Shown one piece after another: positions 1 through 9,944 of a stretch of DNA of 20,990 nt. Position numbers and translations under genes: made by a program. Positions within the stretch are counted from its first letter, which is position 1. Each line of letters starts with the position of its first letter. The DNA comes from Larix sibirica (taxonomy: Eukaryota > Streptophyta > Pinopsida > Pinales > Pinaceae), in assembly GCA_004151065.3 (NCBI GenBank), contig NWUY0300010890.1, positions 32,456 to 53,445 of the forward strand, in the 5' to 3' direction. A model generated the notes under the pieces. It was not told the origin of the DNA. It saw only the letters and a program-made list of their open reading frames with translations, and made no database searches.

Positions 1-292
1 CAAAATGAAGGGATACAACCCACAACACATCCAATGCAATTTCCTCTTCTCTCTCACAGTCTCTCTCGAACACACTTGCCTTTTACAATACAATACTACC
101 ATAAATAGCCATATTACAATGCCTTCCTTTTAAAGAGGGATTACCATGGGAAAATACCATGGGGACACCCAATACCATGACCCTGCTGGGATAAGTGTAC
201 AGTCCACCAGCACAACATATACAACTGGGGTGCAAACACGACTGAACAACAAGATCTTTGAATCAGGAAGATAATCAGGCTCCACAACCAAT

Positions 293-1400
293 AGTCTTTA
301 GTGCCAATATTAATTTTCTTCAGCTACAAGGGTTGGGTATAGATGGCTCTGGTATCTTCAGGTTTGGTGTATCTAACTTCTTGAACACCCTCTGATTCCT
401 GGAAACTGAGGTGTCACATCTTCTCTATTTCATTTGGATTTGGCTTGTCTTTCTCTATCTTTGTGCAAGAGAGAGGTTGCCTTCTCTTTGGGATGGCTAA
501 GTGGAAGTTCACCATTTTTTGACGTGTAGGGAAAATATATGAGTGACCTACCTTCTGCAACGGGTTAGTAAATAAATATACTCTCTTGGATTATGCCATA
601 GTTCTCATAGGCCCATTAGATTCCAAGCAATGTTGAATAAGGATCCATCTTTCCCATGATATCAATTATTTCAAAGTCTGCAGTGGTATTAACACCTTTG
701 AGGTCAACTTCTGCATTCTCTAGGTGACCAATAGGGAAGATACAATATTGGTTTTCCATTCACAACTGAATGGGAGAATAGACTAGAGGTAGAAAACCCA
801 TTGCTTACCATGACTCCTTTGGTAACATGTTTAGATTAGAACCTAAGTGCAGCATCACATTCCTGATATCATAGCCATGCACTTGTGCATCTAGATGGAA
901 TTCTTAGTTAGTTCTCTTCCTTCTCCTTTGTCACAGTAACTACAAATTCCTTTATGGTAATGGGGCATAGATTTCTCCATCGATTTCTACAACATCAAAT
1001 AGGTTGAAAAGCACCCCTCATAACTTTTGAGTGGATTTCTAATCTTTAAGGATATCCTTTAATAGATGAAACCACAGTGAAACAAAGTCCTTTGCTTTGT
1101 CAGTGCCTGATCCCTCACCCTCATCTCTAGTATCATTCATCCTAAATTGTTGGGACGCTCTTGCACCCTCTCGATTTGGAAGGGTTGGTACTCGACCAAA
1201 CATATTCATAGATTCCCAATATATCTCCTTCTACGGAATTGGAATGTATTTAGTCGTCTTAGGTGTTTCCTTCGGAATCACCATATATTTTGGTCATTGT
1301 TGGTTCGATATAGCTTTCATGCATGCTTGAGTAACAACAAAGCTTTCTACTATTCAGTCTTCTTGGGGTTCACAATTTATAAAGTTGAATGGTATTCTTG
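293..1400 (-). pseudogene. pro: T1 retropepsin-like protease pseudogene with start of RT linker
   Basis: This would be the aspartic protease that cleaves the Gag-Pol polyprotein. On the minus strand an acidic linker (DEGEGSGTDKAKDF, about 1125-1080) leads to FDVVEIDGEIYAPLP (about 1000-960). The catalytic region follows: HLGSNLNMLPKESW at about 810-849, then HLENAEVDLKGVNTTADFEI and the C-terminal LLGI.WAYENYG (about 590-635). The catalytic motif, normally D-x-G-S, begins with His (codon at 847-849), so the enzyme would be dead even without the stops. KKINIGTKD near 293-325 resembles the stretch just before RT in plant Ty3 Pol. Nothing of RT follows. Several stops and frame changes interrupt the reading. 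Confidence 0.68.
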
Positions 1401-2935
1401 CATGATCTTCCCATTTAACGATGTGATCAGGGCACTACTCCACAATGTGGTTGTTAGTGCAACAATAAGTACAGCATGGTATTTTGGGTAGTGGAAAGTC
1501 ATGAGATAGATGGCCAATTTCATTACAGTTATAGCATCTTAGTGGTGTTGTGTGACTTCCTCCTCTTTTGAAGCCAAAAAATCCTCCCTGACCTCCCCCT
1601 CTTGTCCCCAAGGGTTTATCAGCTACCCAGAATATAGATCGATCCAACCTCTCCATAAGGGAATCCAAATATCTACATTTCTCAATGTTGTGGGTAGTAG
1701 ATCCATAGAATTCATAGTATACCATGTTAGGTACCGAAGAGTACTTCTGCAGTAGTAGTTTACATATTTCATAGTAGTTTTTAGGAGAAGCACTTGGTGG
1801 TTCTGGATATGATGGTCGGCCTGCTAAGTGAAATTGATTTGTCGCAACAACTTACACAACTATCACACTTGGAGCTACATTGAAGTATCCTCCTCGCGAA
1901 GCTTGTCTTCCTCGTGGCTTTGGACATTTTGAAGCGTGATGGCCTTCTGTCATGCAACCAATATGCCATACTTGGGTTCATTGTGCTTTTGGTACATTCA
2001 AATCTTGGAGTCTCTTAGTTATTTCTACCAACTTATTATGTACTTGTGCTAATTCACCAAAAGAAGATGAAGTTCCTGCTCCCATTCCCATTTATTATGG
2101 ATAATTTTACATAGCCTCAATCTTCATTGCTTGCTCTAAGGCAATTTTGGGTGAGTCAAGTACTTGTTGCGATAAGGGTATCTTCGTTAAAGGTAGAAGA
2201 CCTTGAATGAACCATTCTTTATGATGGGCTTCGTGGACTGGATATTTTAGCTTTGTTAGCACATCTTTGAATCATTAGGAATATGCCCTAGATGATTCTC
2301 CATGCCTTTGTCAGATCTCCCTTAGATTTGCAACACCCTGTTGTTCATATTTTGGTTGTGAAAACGCATACAAAAATAGTTTCTTTGGTTCTTATAAGGT
2401 AGGAGTTGGCATGTTGGTACCCCATCTCTCATCCAACCTCATGTACCACTATAAGGCCCTACCACTGAGGGTTGTCTGAACCTTGACGAACTTGGATGCC
2501 ACCATGGTTTCTCTTGCATTTATATTGCTTCACAGAGAAACCAATGTTAAGTTGCATCATCTTCTCTATTCCCCCAAAACTCTAGGAATCATAGGGGCGG
2601 TCTTGTTGATGCTTTTACCATAGTTGTGGCTGGAGTTCCTCTTAATACAAATCCTTGGGGTCCTGGTTATGTAATAAAGTTTCTACTAGTTTGATGAGAA
2701 CTACTATTGCTTCCTCCTACCAATGAACTACTCTGAGAACTATTGCTACTACTATTCATCTAACTATACCAAGGCAATTGTAAAACAAAATTTTGAGAGT
2801 ATGTTACCATATTTTGCAGGTGCACCAAGGGGTCAGTCAGGGGATTGCTAGTTATGTTTCTTTTGGTGCCTACCACAACGAGAGGTTCACTTTCTAGGGT
2901 AGGTCCTGATATCTCTTGATGATCCTTGTCTAGGT
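1400..2935 (-). pseudogene. gag: T1 gag pseudogene (capsid/nucleocapsid)
   Basis: Gag is the structural protein that packages retrotransposon RNA. On the minus strand a Ser/Asn-rich N-terminus (about 2935-2620) is followed by a retrotransposon-gag core at about 2590-2130. Visible motifs include FVKVQTTLSGRAL, LFLYAFSQPKYEQQG, GESSRAYS and EWFIQGLLPLTKIPLSQQ. A short heptad-like segment, AQVHNKLVEITKRLQDLN (about 2060-1990), comes next, then the zinc-knuckle cluster. The frame carries several stops (for example TAA at 1981, just after LNVPKAQ) and at least one frameshift near 2535. The order core, coiled segment, knuckles is that of a plant Ty3 Gag. The start codon is not identifiable because the 5' end abuts unrelated sequence. 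Confidence 0.72.
1432..1968 (-). other. Four CCHC zinc-knuckle relics in T1 gag
   Basis: CCHC knuckles (C-X2-C-X4-H-X4-C) bind RNA in the nucleocapsid part of Gag. Four can be laid out on the minus strand. Knuckle 1 at 1924-1968 reads HIGCMTEGHHASKC, with His in place of the first Cys. Knuckle 2 at 1675-1716 reads YEFYGSTTHNIEKC, with Tyr in place of two Cys. Knuckle 3 at 1495-1536 reads CYNCNEIGHLSHDF, with Phe in place of the last Cys. Knuckle 4 at 1432-1473 keeps all four ligands but has an amber codon at 1435-1437, just before the final Cys. A Gly-rich linker (GTRGGGQGG) separates knuckles 2 and 3. Most plant Ty3 Gags carry one or two knuckles, so four is many. Confidence 0.7.
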
Positions 2936-4309
2936 TCAGGGACGAGTCTTAAGGAGCTCACTACAGTGTAAGAAGGTGTGAAGAAAACTATTCAAGTCAC
3001 TGAGGAGAAGCTGAAGACACCTCTGACAATGTAGATAGCAGAAGGAATAGCAGAGCAGGAAGAAAAAGCAAAGGAATAGGTTGCAAATGCGAAGGAAACA
3101 CTTCATAAGTTGAGGGAGATAGTGAAGGTAGCAAAAGCAAAGGCCTGAAGTGACATGAGACAGGAAACATGTGTGGCCATCATTGGAAAAATTGGCGGCC
3201 ACGAGTCCCACGTAAATTATACCAAATCGGAATCAAATCCATGAACTATGAATAGGCAGATACGACAAATCATGACAAACAAATTTGAAGTACTTGGTAG
3301 GTGGTTATAAAAGAAGCAACAGATTGCACACTGAAGCAATTATGTTTTCCTTCTGTCTTTGTTTAGGAGTATATGTTGCATCAATGTGTGTATGATGTGG
3401 AGATGTAGAGCCAAAGGGAAAACCAAAGGTGCAAAGTCATGAAGAAAGACTAATGGTATAGAAAGTAGAGTCATCATAAGCTGAGACCTGAGGTAGTTGT
3501 GACATAGAGAGCTAGGGTGCCACCAAAAGGAGGAAAGACAGTATAGAGAGAAACCTAATGATCATAATCGAGTGATAGTCAGAACTCTTCTCATACTAAT
3601 GATCACAACAACAAGTCCAGAGGGGTCAACCTCTAGTTAAAAAGGTGTTATGCAGTAATAGGCACACTACTAAGTAGAAAAATTTTGATCAAAGGAGTAC
3701 GAGTAGTAGCTGAATTTGCTTGGGATGAGCAACGTTATATTTTTAATGAGCTCAAAGGAGAGATGGAAGAATGCTCATAAATATACCTTGTCCATGGAAG
3801 TTTAATGAGCCTAGATAAGTCAACTCAGGTCCATCTTTATTTTTTAAGGAGCTTAAAGAAGAAAGAGAAGAATGTTCCATAAGGTGCCTTTTTCGTTTAG
3901 TTTTAACGAGCCTAGAAAATGATAAAAGGATACTCGATGAGAGAGAACAAGTGGTACTAGTTTCCTTTGCGCATGGAACCAACTGGGTGACACATGGTGC
4001 AAGTGTGGAAGCATGAGAAAAAATGGAACCACTCATAGCAGCAGTTCTCTCCCTAGGTAGGGGTGTGCAAGAGGAAACAAAGTGAGTCATCGGGCTAGCG
4101 AATGTGAGTGCAATAGCTTAAGCATAATGAGCTAGGAAAGCAGCAAGCAACAGGACGTTAGCGACCAAGCATATGTGACCATATGAGCAATACAAACGTG
4201 GGAACCCCGTGGGACAAATAGAATAATAATGATGAGAGGAAAATGAGGCTCAATCCTGTGGGATTCATGGACTAATAGTAGCATGGGCACCAAATAATAA
4301 TATAGGTGT
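2909..4309 (+). pseudogene. Broken plus-strand frame, part 1: coiled-coil-like protein, possible antisense ORF of T3
   Basis: I do not recognise this protein. The first block (about 2909-3240) reads SLKELTTV, stop, EGVKKTIQVTEEKLKTPLTM, stop, IAEGIAEQEEKAKE and so on. It is rich in Lys, Glu and Ala and looks like a coiled coil, with stops at 2969, 3032, 3077 and 3146. A second frame (about 3245-3840) includes KEATDCTLKQLCFPSVFV and GVRVVAEFAWDEQRYIFNEL. A third (about 3840-4309) includes FKELKEEREECSIRCLF and DEREQVVLVSFAHGTNWV and stays in frame to the T2 insertion point. FNELKGEMEECS (3736-3777) and FKELKEEREECS (3840-3881) look like an internal duplication. Nearly all stops are CAG/CAA/CGA-type decays. 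The minus-strand ORFs over this stretch are Leu/Ser/Cys-rich shadows. Tat-lineage Ty3 elements are known to carry antisense ORFs after pol, which fits, but a captured host gene is possible. Confidence 0.5.
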
Positions 4310-5742
4310 TGTTAGTGCTAAAAGATGCTCTCTCACTGCAAGAGGACATGTCTAACACATCTTGAAAGAGGGTTTGATTGTTTGGTTGAGGTAGTAGATT
4401 AAGTAGATTAGATGAGAAAGGAGAAGAGACAAAGGTCATTGGGCATGGAGTCCTTTATTAACATCCTAAGAATCAAAGGCAATCAAGCTGAACATCGGAT
4501 GAGATAATTGACATGATGGTAGGTGAAGAAAGGAGAACAAACATAGAGCATGCGAGCATCACTAACAAATCGGACCTGAATATTCATGGGATGGAAGATT
4601 CAATATATAGAAAAAATTTCTGAGAATGAATGGGTGAATACTTGAAAGAAACATACGAATTATAGTCAATCACAACAAATACTTTGCTTCCCAAGAATCC
4701 ATAACTCGTAGATAATTATTGATACTCAACAATTGACATTCATTCAAGTAGGAAGATAAGATATTGAAGAACAAAAAGATTTACATTCTGATATCAAGCT
4801 CTAGGAGTCTTTGATTAAAGGAAATTACAAATTCAAATTGCTACAGGCTTACAATGAAAGGCAGATAATCTGCTTCCCCAAAGTCTCTCTCTTGCCTAGA
4901 ACTGAACCCCCCGTTACATTACAGATGATAAAATTTGTAAAAATTACCATCCCACTAGCTGTTACATTTACATTGTTCGTGCTTTTAGCTAATTCATAGA
5001 AACAAACTCTATATCTAATTCTAAAAAGAGAAAATACAGAGAATTTGGCGATCTATGGCAAGGAATTTGAAGTTGTTCACTCCTCAGCCTAGAAATGTTG
5101 GATTTGTTTTGACTGCTGATTTTCCTTTATGATATCTAGAATTGATTTACTATTGCTTGGAAAGCTGTGTATGAGATATTGATCTATTTTGACTTTAAAT
5201 AAGTAATTTCACATTATCCCTTTCTCAAATAATTTTCTAGAAATTGGAAAGTATTAACCCTTATCCAAATAAATAAATAAATATTTAGGATAAAAATATT
5301 TCCACTAAAATATTTTCAAAACATTCTCATTCACCCACAAAACCATTTCCAACATGTAAAACCATTTTGGTATGCCCATGGTTTTGGAAAATAATTTCAT
5401 ATTTCCATGAAATTATATTTTGGAAAAAATTGGCAAAACCACTTCTTGTTTCTTTGCACATGGTTTTCATTTATTTACATCGTATCAATTTTCTGTGCAT
5501 ATCATTAGAAGCGGCCCATGCTATTAAAAATAAATCATTTAAATTGCAATATTACAGAGTATTAAATCTTCTTCGTCCATCTCCTCACCTTCCAGTCTAA
5601 TGGCTATCCTTCATTTCGGATTCGGAACAGGCATGTTCTTTAACTCAATCCACTGACCTGATATAACTTTTAAATGGAATTAAATATTCCATTTGATATG
5701 GTGTTTTGACTTGGGTGGAACTTGGCTTTACACTTAATCTTG

Positions 5743-5747
5743 GGCAT
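5743..5747. repeat. T4 target-site duplication, left copy (GGCAT)
   Basis: It pairs with 8887-8891 (GGCGT). The undisturbed site at 13221 shows GGCGT is ancestral, so this copy carries a CpG-to-CpA change. Confidence 0.75.
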
Positions 5748-5854
5748 TGTAACATCTCTTCAATATTGATTTCCTATTTACTATTTGGTAAATGTAATTG
5801 TAACCGTGTAAATGGCCGTGATGAGGAGCTCAAGGCCAAGGCCCTACCATGACG

Positions 5855-5992
5855 TTAAAAGAATTATTTTTCTTAAGTTGTAAATATTGATTTTGGACTT
5901 AGGAAACTAAAAGTGGTAATCAGTCAACCTTAAAAGAATTATTTTTCTTAAGTTGTAAATATTGATTTTGGACTTAGGAGACTAAAAGTGGT
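5855..5992. repeat. 75-bp-period tandem duplication in T4
   Basis: A segment of about 63 bases beginning TTAAAAGAATTATTTTTCTT occurs at 5855 and again at 5930 with only one or two differences. It is separated by a short spacer, giving a period of 75 bases. The near identity means the duplication is younger than most substitutions around it. Confidence 0.85.
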
Positions 5993-6339
5993 GACGCAAC
6001 TAAACAACTAAACGAGGGGTAATTGAATTCACTAGGGGGAAAGGGAAAAAGACCAAAGAATATTTGAGTTAAGTAGTGGCATTTTGGTGCCATGGGCACC
6101 GGAAAGCGGATGAACACTAGATGCTCACTTGATTAAGTTGCTATAAGTAATCCTAAGTTAATGGTTGGTCTTAGATATGTCATTGTGACGACAAATTTTA
6201 ATAACCTATAAATCTACTACCGACCAAAAAGAAAAACTAAATGTATTATTAACTTATCATCGAAGAAATACTAAATCCCATATATGTCCACAAAGGCAAG
6301 TTGAACCATTAACATATTGCAAGGGAAAATAATTATAGT

Positions 6340-6540
6340 TATATAAATATCATATGTATAAACATAAATTCTACTTTATGTAAAAGATTCTACACATATA
6401 TATGGTCACATATATATAATTTCTCAATTATAATTATAAAAGTATGCTCAATAGAGGGTTATTATCCTAGACATTAAAAGATGGTAAATGGACGATAATT
6501 ATTATATTTATATATATATCACATGTATAAACATAAAAGG
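6340..6540. repeat. AT-rich stretch with repeated CATGTATAAACATAAA-like word
   Basis: ATATCATATGTATAAACATAAA (near 6348) and ATATCACATGTATAAACATAAA (near 6515) recur among TATATA runs. This could be the U3/TATA part of an LTR, but no promoter can be fixed. Confidence 0.4.
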
Positions 6541-7640
6541 AAGGATACATTTTGGAGAGTGAGTTATTTAACTTAAAGAGTGAAAAAGAATTTAATTCAT
6601 ATTTTATTATTTAAAAAACTAATGGTGAGTTTTGGTCTTTTCGCATGAAACACATAACACATAGACAATGTATTACTTAAATACATTATAGAACTATTGT
6701 TAAGAGATACTTAAGAAGAGTTAGTGAGAACTTTGTGTCATGTACGCACTCACACCGAGAAGAAGAGGAGATGAGACTCGAGAGTTAAAGCTCCAGATGG
6801 CGGTGCCGGTGCCTTACCTTGGCGAGTTCTCCAAAGAAGGGTTCCTCCCCTATTGTTTTTGGGAGCACGATCATAGTTCTTAAGAGAGACTCCGCTCATA
6901 TGGAAAGGGAGTAGGGAGGAAAAATCCGCCTTGGATTCAATCAGAGGGGTAACGCTTTGCAAGAAGCTGAACGGGATTTGCATTGGGGAAACCGATCTCT
7001 GCATTCCCCATCTGAGTGAACCGACCTCTGAGTAATTCTACCTCTGCGAATGGATCGTTGCATCCTTTTAGATCCTCCTTTCACCTATGCGAATGGAGCT
7101 CTGGATCATTCCAAGATCTATGGGCAGGAGGGTGATCAATCGATGGCTGCCGTCTTTTCCATTTACAACCTACGTTGGAAGAGAGTCGTATCTCTGGGAT
7201 CTTCCATATACGACCTGCAATATAGAGAAATCCCTCTATACCACTTTCGATAATGGAATTTATTCTTACCCTCCGGCCACCAGCCAGTAGATAAGGTAAT
7301 TTTATTTTATCTTTGCTTAATATATTTATTGCTGAAACGAACTTATGCCTGAAGTTGTGATGTGTAAAGGTCTATCGTAGTTCAACCTCGGTATTTTTAT
7401 TGTTCCTTGTCGAGTTGGCTAGATGGTATGTTGAACCATAGTCATTCCATGCCACCGTGTATTTTGGGTATAAAATGAGTATACTGGATATAAGAGTATA
7501 AAAATCGTTTTTTTTTCTTTCTTTGATCAAAAACCCTTTCGCCAGAAGTCTATGTCTACTATGCTAAAAAGGTATTTAGTCTTTCTTCTACTTGTGAGTT
7601 CCGCCAGCCAGGGTATAGCTAGTGCTTGGCTTGGAACTCC

Positions 7641-7706
7641 ATCATGTTTCAACCAGTTAGGGCGTATCCAGTCATCATGTTTCAACCAGTTAGGGCGTAT
7701 CCAGTC
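7641..7706. repeat. Perfect 33-bp tandem duplication in T4
   Basis: The unit beginning ATCATGTTTCAACCAGTTAG occupies 7641-7673 and 7674-7706 without a mismatch. Its length is a multiple of three, so it keeps both overlapping ORFs open. This is not evidence that either is coding. Confidence 0.9.
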
Positions 7707-8608
7707 AAGGGATAACTCCATTGGTTATTGTTTGGTTATAATATTAATAGGATAGCTGTTTCACAATAGTTTTAGGAGGTTTATTTAACAAAGAAAATGA
7801 ATATCTCCGTGTAATAATTTGGTAGTATTCCCTATCCTAGTATCGTAACTACTTTTAGGAAACGAATCTCTGCTTCCATTCTGTTGCCCGAGATATTAAC
7901 CTTTGCACTCATTGTTAACATTAGGAGAGGCGAAGCCTCTTCCTTATGCATGGATCTTTCCCTTGTAATAGATTATATGTTTTTCCCCATTTGAAATGTT
8001 AAGGATAATATAAAATATATATATAGTTATGTATATGTATCGAAATCGTTAATGAGCATCTTAACACAAGATAAAAGGTAAATAGATTAGATCTTCGTAA
8101 TTGATCAAAGTTTGGTGTTGGGAGTTCGGAAAAGAATTTCTGTGAGATGTTGTTTACTAGAGATAACTTTTGTGATCAGCTTTAAAGATAGACTTGGATG
8201 TTTTAAGAAGAGTGCTCTCTTAGAGAGGCATTGAGATTATGGGATTTTGGCAATAGCAGATTTGTAAGATTTAACTCTCCTTTTTTGATAATAAAAGAAG
8301 TGATGACCTGCCTTTGTGGATGTAGCCCAGTAGGGGTGAACCACCTAGATATGTTCTCTTCTTATGTGTGTGTATGTGTGTGTCGTTGTTTATCTAGATG
8401 TATCTAAAAATTTGTAAGTTTCCTTTTAGTCATGGATTTAATGTCATGAATTTTATGGTGTGATAATATTGTTCTTATGAATGTATGAATGGAAAGAATA
8501 ATGAAGCAATATAAATTGTTTGGAATGCAAAAGTTACTTAGAGGAAGAACACAAAGTATTTCTAGAAGTCTTTGAATAAAAGCAATGAGGTAAATAATCT
8601 TTTACTAA

Positions 8609-8702
8609 ACTTAGATGCTTATGACTAAAGGTGTGAACTTGGATGCTTATGACTAAAGTTGGTAAGGTGTGAACTTGGATGTTTATGACTAAAGGTGGTA
8701 AG
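8609..8702. repeat. Three-copy tandem repeat in T4
   Basis: AACTTGGATGCTTATGACTA-like units occur three times, with spacers such as AAAGGTG and AAAGTTGGTAAGGTGTG. The period is roughly 27-38 bases and the copies differ by single substitutions and one indel. Confidence 0.8.
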
Positions 8703-8886
8703 TCACAAGTGGTCGATGTGCATTTCTATTTATGGCATAATAATTCTCTGGTATAGAGCAACTAACACTTTTAATATTGTGATAAGATAAGAACGAGTTT
8801 ATTTACCCTTATCACCAGTCATAGCTTTGGGGGAAAAATTTTAAAAAATCCTTAATTTCTAACTAATACATTTTGGGTATGTTACA

Positions 8887-8891
8887 GGCGT
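8887..8891. repeat. T4 target-site duplication, right copy (GGCGT)
   Basis: It is identical to the empty-site sequence in the sister LTR of T2 at 13221-13225, and T2 LTR sequence resumes immediately after it. Confidence 0.75.
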
Positions 8892-9005
8892 GGGTTTAAC
8901 ACATGACCTCAGGGGCATGAATGATGTGGAGCAAGCATGTTTATGACTTAGACGATGGGTCTAATTCCTATTTAAAAATAATAAAAAGTCTTTTTATCCA
9001 TTTTT

Positions 9006-9100
9006 AATAAAAAGTATTAAAATGAAATTACTTAAAAAAAATTCAAAATTTTAATAAAAAGTAATAAAATGAAATTACTTTTAAAAAAATTCAAAATAAT
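9006..9100. repeat. 47-bp tandem duplication private to T2 3' LTR
   Basis: AATAAAAAGTATTAAAATGA (9006) and AATAAAAAGTAATAAAATGA (9053) begin two AT-rich units. The sister LTR has one unit at about 13340-13385, so the duplication arose after T2 inserted. Confidence 0.75.
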
Positions 9101-9461
9101 AGTTTTTAAACTATTGAATTTTGGATAAAGACAAAGTAAGATTAATTGGGCATTTTTTGGAAAGGGTGTTTTTTACCTCGCCAAAGATAAGCATTAGAAT
9201 TAGTGACAGTCTTAGGGATTTTATAGCAGATTGAGAATTAGGGAGATGGGCAATTGGGTGAATATGCTAAGAGTCTTTCTAAAATTCCGGCAGCACTTTT
9301 TTAAGTCTTTCTGATCAATGTGTTACTGGATTTTAAAATTTTTCCAATGACAAAATTAGTAAAAATAGTATTACATTTAGGAAGATGAGAATTTTGACTA
9401 AATTTGACTCAAACTTGATAAAGAACTGAAAATTTTGATAGGGTAGATTTTGATACCAACA

Positions 9462-9944
9462 TCTGGCTCTGGCTCTAGATGGAAATAGTGCTCCCCCTAG
9501 GAGGCACTAGAACATGCAAATCAATGCCTTCATCCACTTTGATTCCTGAATTCTGCTCTAAAACCATACTTGCAAACCCAAAGTTCTCCTGCCATCTAAT
9601 GGAAACGAAAAACCGAACCATCTATCTGAAAAAGATAATAACCTAAATCTGCACCAGTACTCTCTCTCCATTGGGCTATGGAGTCTTTATTAATGATAAA
9701 CAATTGCACACTAGATCAAACTGAACAAGAAACTGCTGAAAACAAACTGCACACTGAAAGTTGAAATCCAATGATCGATTTATGAGCTTATGCTCGATTT
9801 ATGAGCTTATTTATGTACATAATCTAATCTATAATATATATCTATTGAATTGGAAATTTTTGTTCAAGTGTCGAAAAAATGCCAATATAACCAATTAAAA
9901 AATCCATCAACTGACTGAATTTTTCTTCTATATTTGAACATAGA
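9462..9944 (-). other. T2 3' untranslated stretch
   Basis: This lies between the gag-like stop and the 3' LTR. It holds no gene. It includes a tandem pair of an approximately 19-base unit (TCGATTTATGAGCTTATGC) at 9775-9811, a short GGCTCT duplication at 9464-9475, and a C-rich run at 9501-9508 that is a purine run on the element strand. Confidence 0.5.

Larger units (their letters stand above)
1..2935 (-). mobile_element. T1: truncated Ty3/gypsy gag-protease remnant
   Basis: On the minus strand, from 2935 down to about 290, broken frames join into a gag, a zinc-knuckle cluster, a retropepsin and the first residues of the protease-RT linker. The linker motif KKINIGTKD lies near 293-325. After it the similarity stops, and positions 1-290 show no RT. 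That last stretch has short AT-rich TATA-like patches (around 105-135) that could belong to an LTR, but no second LTR copy is present to test this. No LTR or primer-binding site is seen upstream of gag either, because a different plus-strand frame begins at about 2909-2940. I read T1 as an old element cut at both ends. The family assignment to Ty3/gypsy rests on gag and protease motifs; the clade is not resolved. Confidence 0.75.
5748..8886. mobile_element. T4: 3.1-kb solo-LTR-like insertion inside T2 LTR
   Basis: The insertion begins TGTAACATC and ends GTATGTTACA, giving perfect 7-base terminal inverted repeats TGTAACA/TGTTACA. It is flanked by GGCAT (5743-5747) and GGCGT (8887-8891). The empty site in the sister LTR (13221-13225) reads GGCGT, so the left copy lost a CpG. 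I find no second copy of the end sequence inside, so this looks like a solo LTR rather than a complete element. Orientation is unsettled. The CCTTTGTGGATGTAGCCCAG to GGTGAACCACC stretch near 8308-8350 resembles the R/U5 motif of plant LTRs on the plus strand. The reverse-strand start, TGTAACATACCC, is also typical of a Ty3 LTR. ORFs inside (for example 7050-7253 and 7552-7755) are short and unrecognised. Confidence 0.75.
4310..9461 (-). repeat. T2 3' LTR, split by T4
   Basis: The two LTR halves, 4310-5747 and 8892-9461, total about 2008 bp once T4 and one target copy are removed. This matches the 2014 bp of the intact sister. Relative to the sister it has lost about 100 bases at about 5511, and it has a private duplication of about 47 bp at 9006-9100. 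It ends at 9461 in GATACCAACA, giving imperfect terminal inverted repeats with TGTTAGTG. Upstream on the minus strand a G-rich run (RC of 9501-9508) lies about 40 bases from the LTR and could be the polypurine tract, but it is not adjacent. Confidence 0.85.

Noticed and set aside
1097-1491. Plus-strand ORFs of 77 and 114 codons
   Set aside because: They overlie the minus-strand T1 gag-protease coding relic in other frames and show no motif.
2936-3211. 91-codon minus-strand ORF rich in Leu, Cys and Phe
   Set aside because: It is the antisense shadow of the Lys/Glu-rich plus-strand coiled-coil-like frame.
3752-4090. 112-codon minus-strand Ser/Leu-rich ORF
   Set aside because: Composition fits a shadow of the plus-strand frame, which has the more protein-like charge pattern and continues in phase across T2.
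4811-4999. 62-codon plus-strand ORF with a similar partner at 12191-12373
   Set aside because: The two are similar only because they are in the two LTR copies of T2. They are antisense to the element and show indels between copies.
7552-7755. Small ORF with a signal-peptide-like N-terminus (LVFLLLVSSASQGIAS)
   Set aside because: It lies inside T4, contains the 33-bp duplication, overlaps an equally open ORF on the other strand and has no recognisable family.
8341-8382. TG-rich simple sequence
   Set aside because: A short, impure microsatellite of no evident significance.
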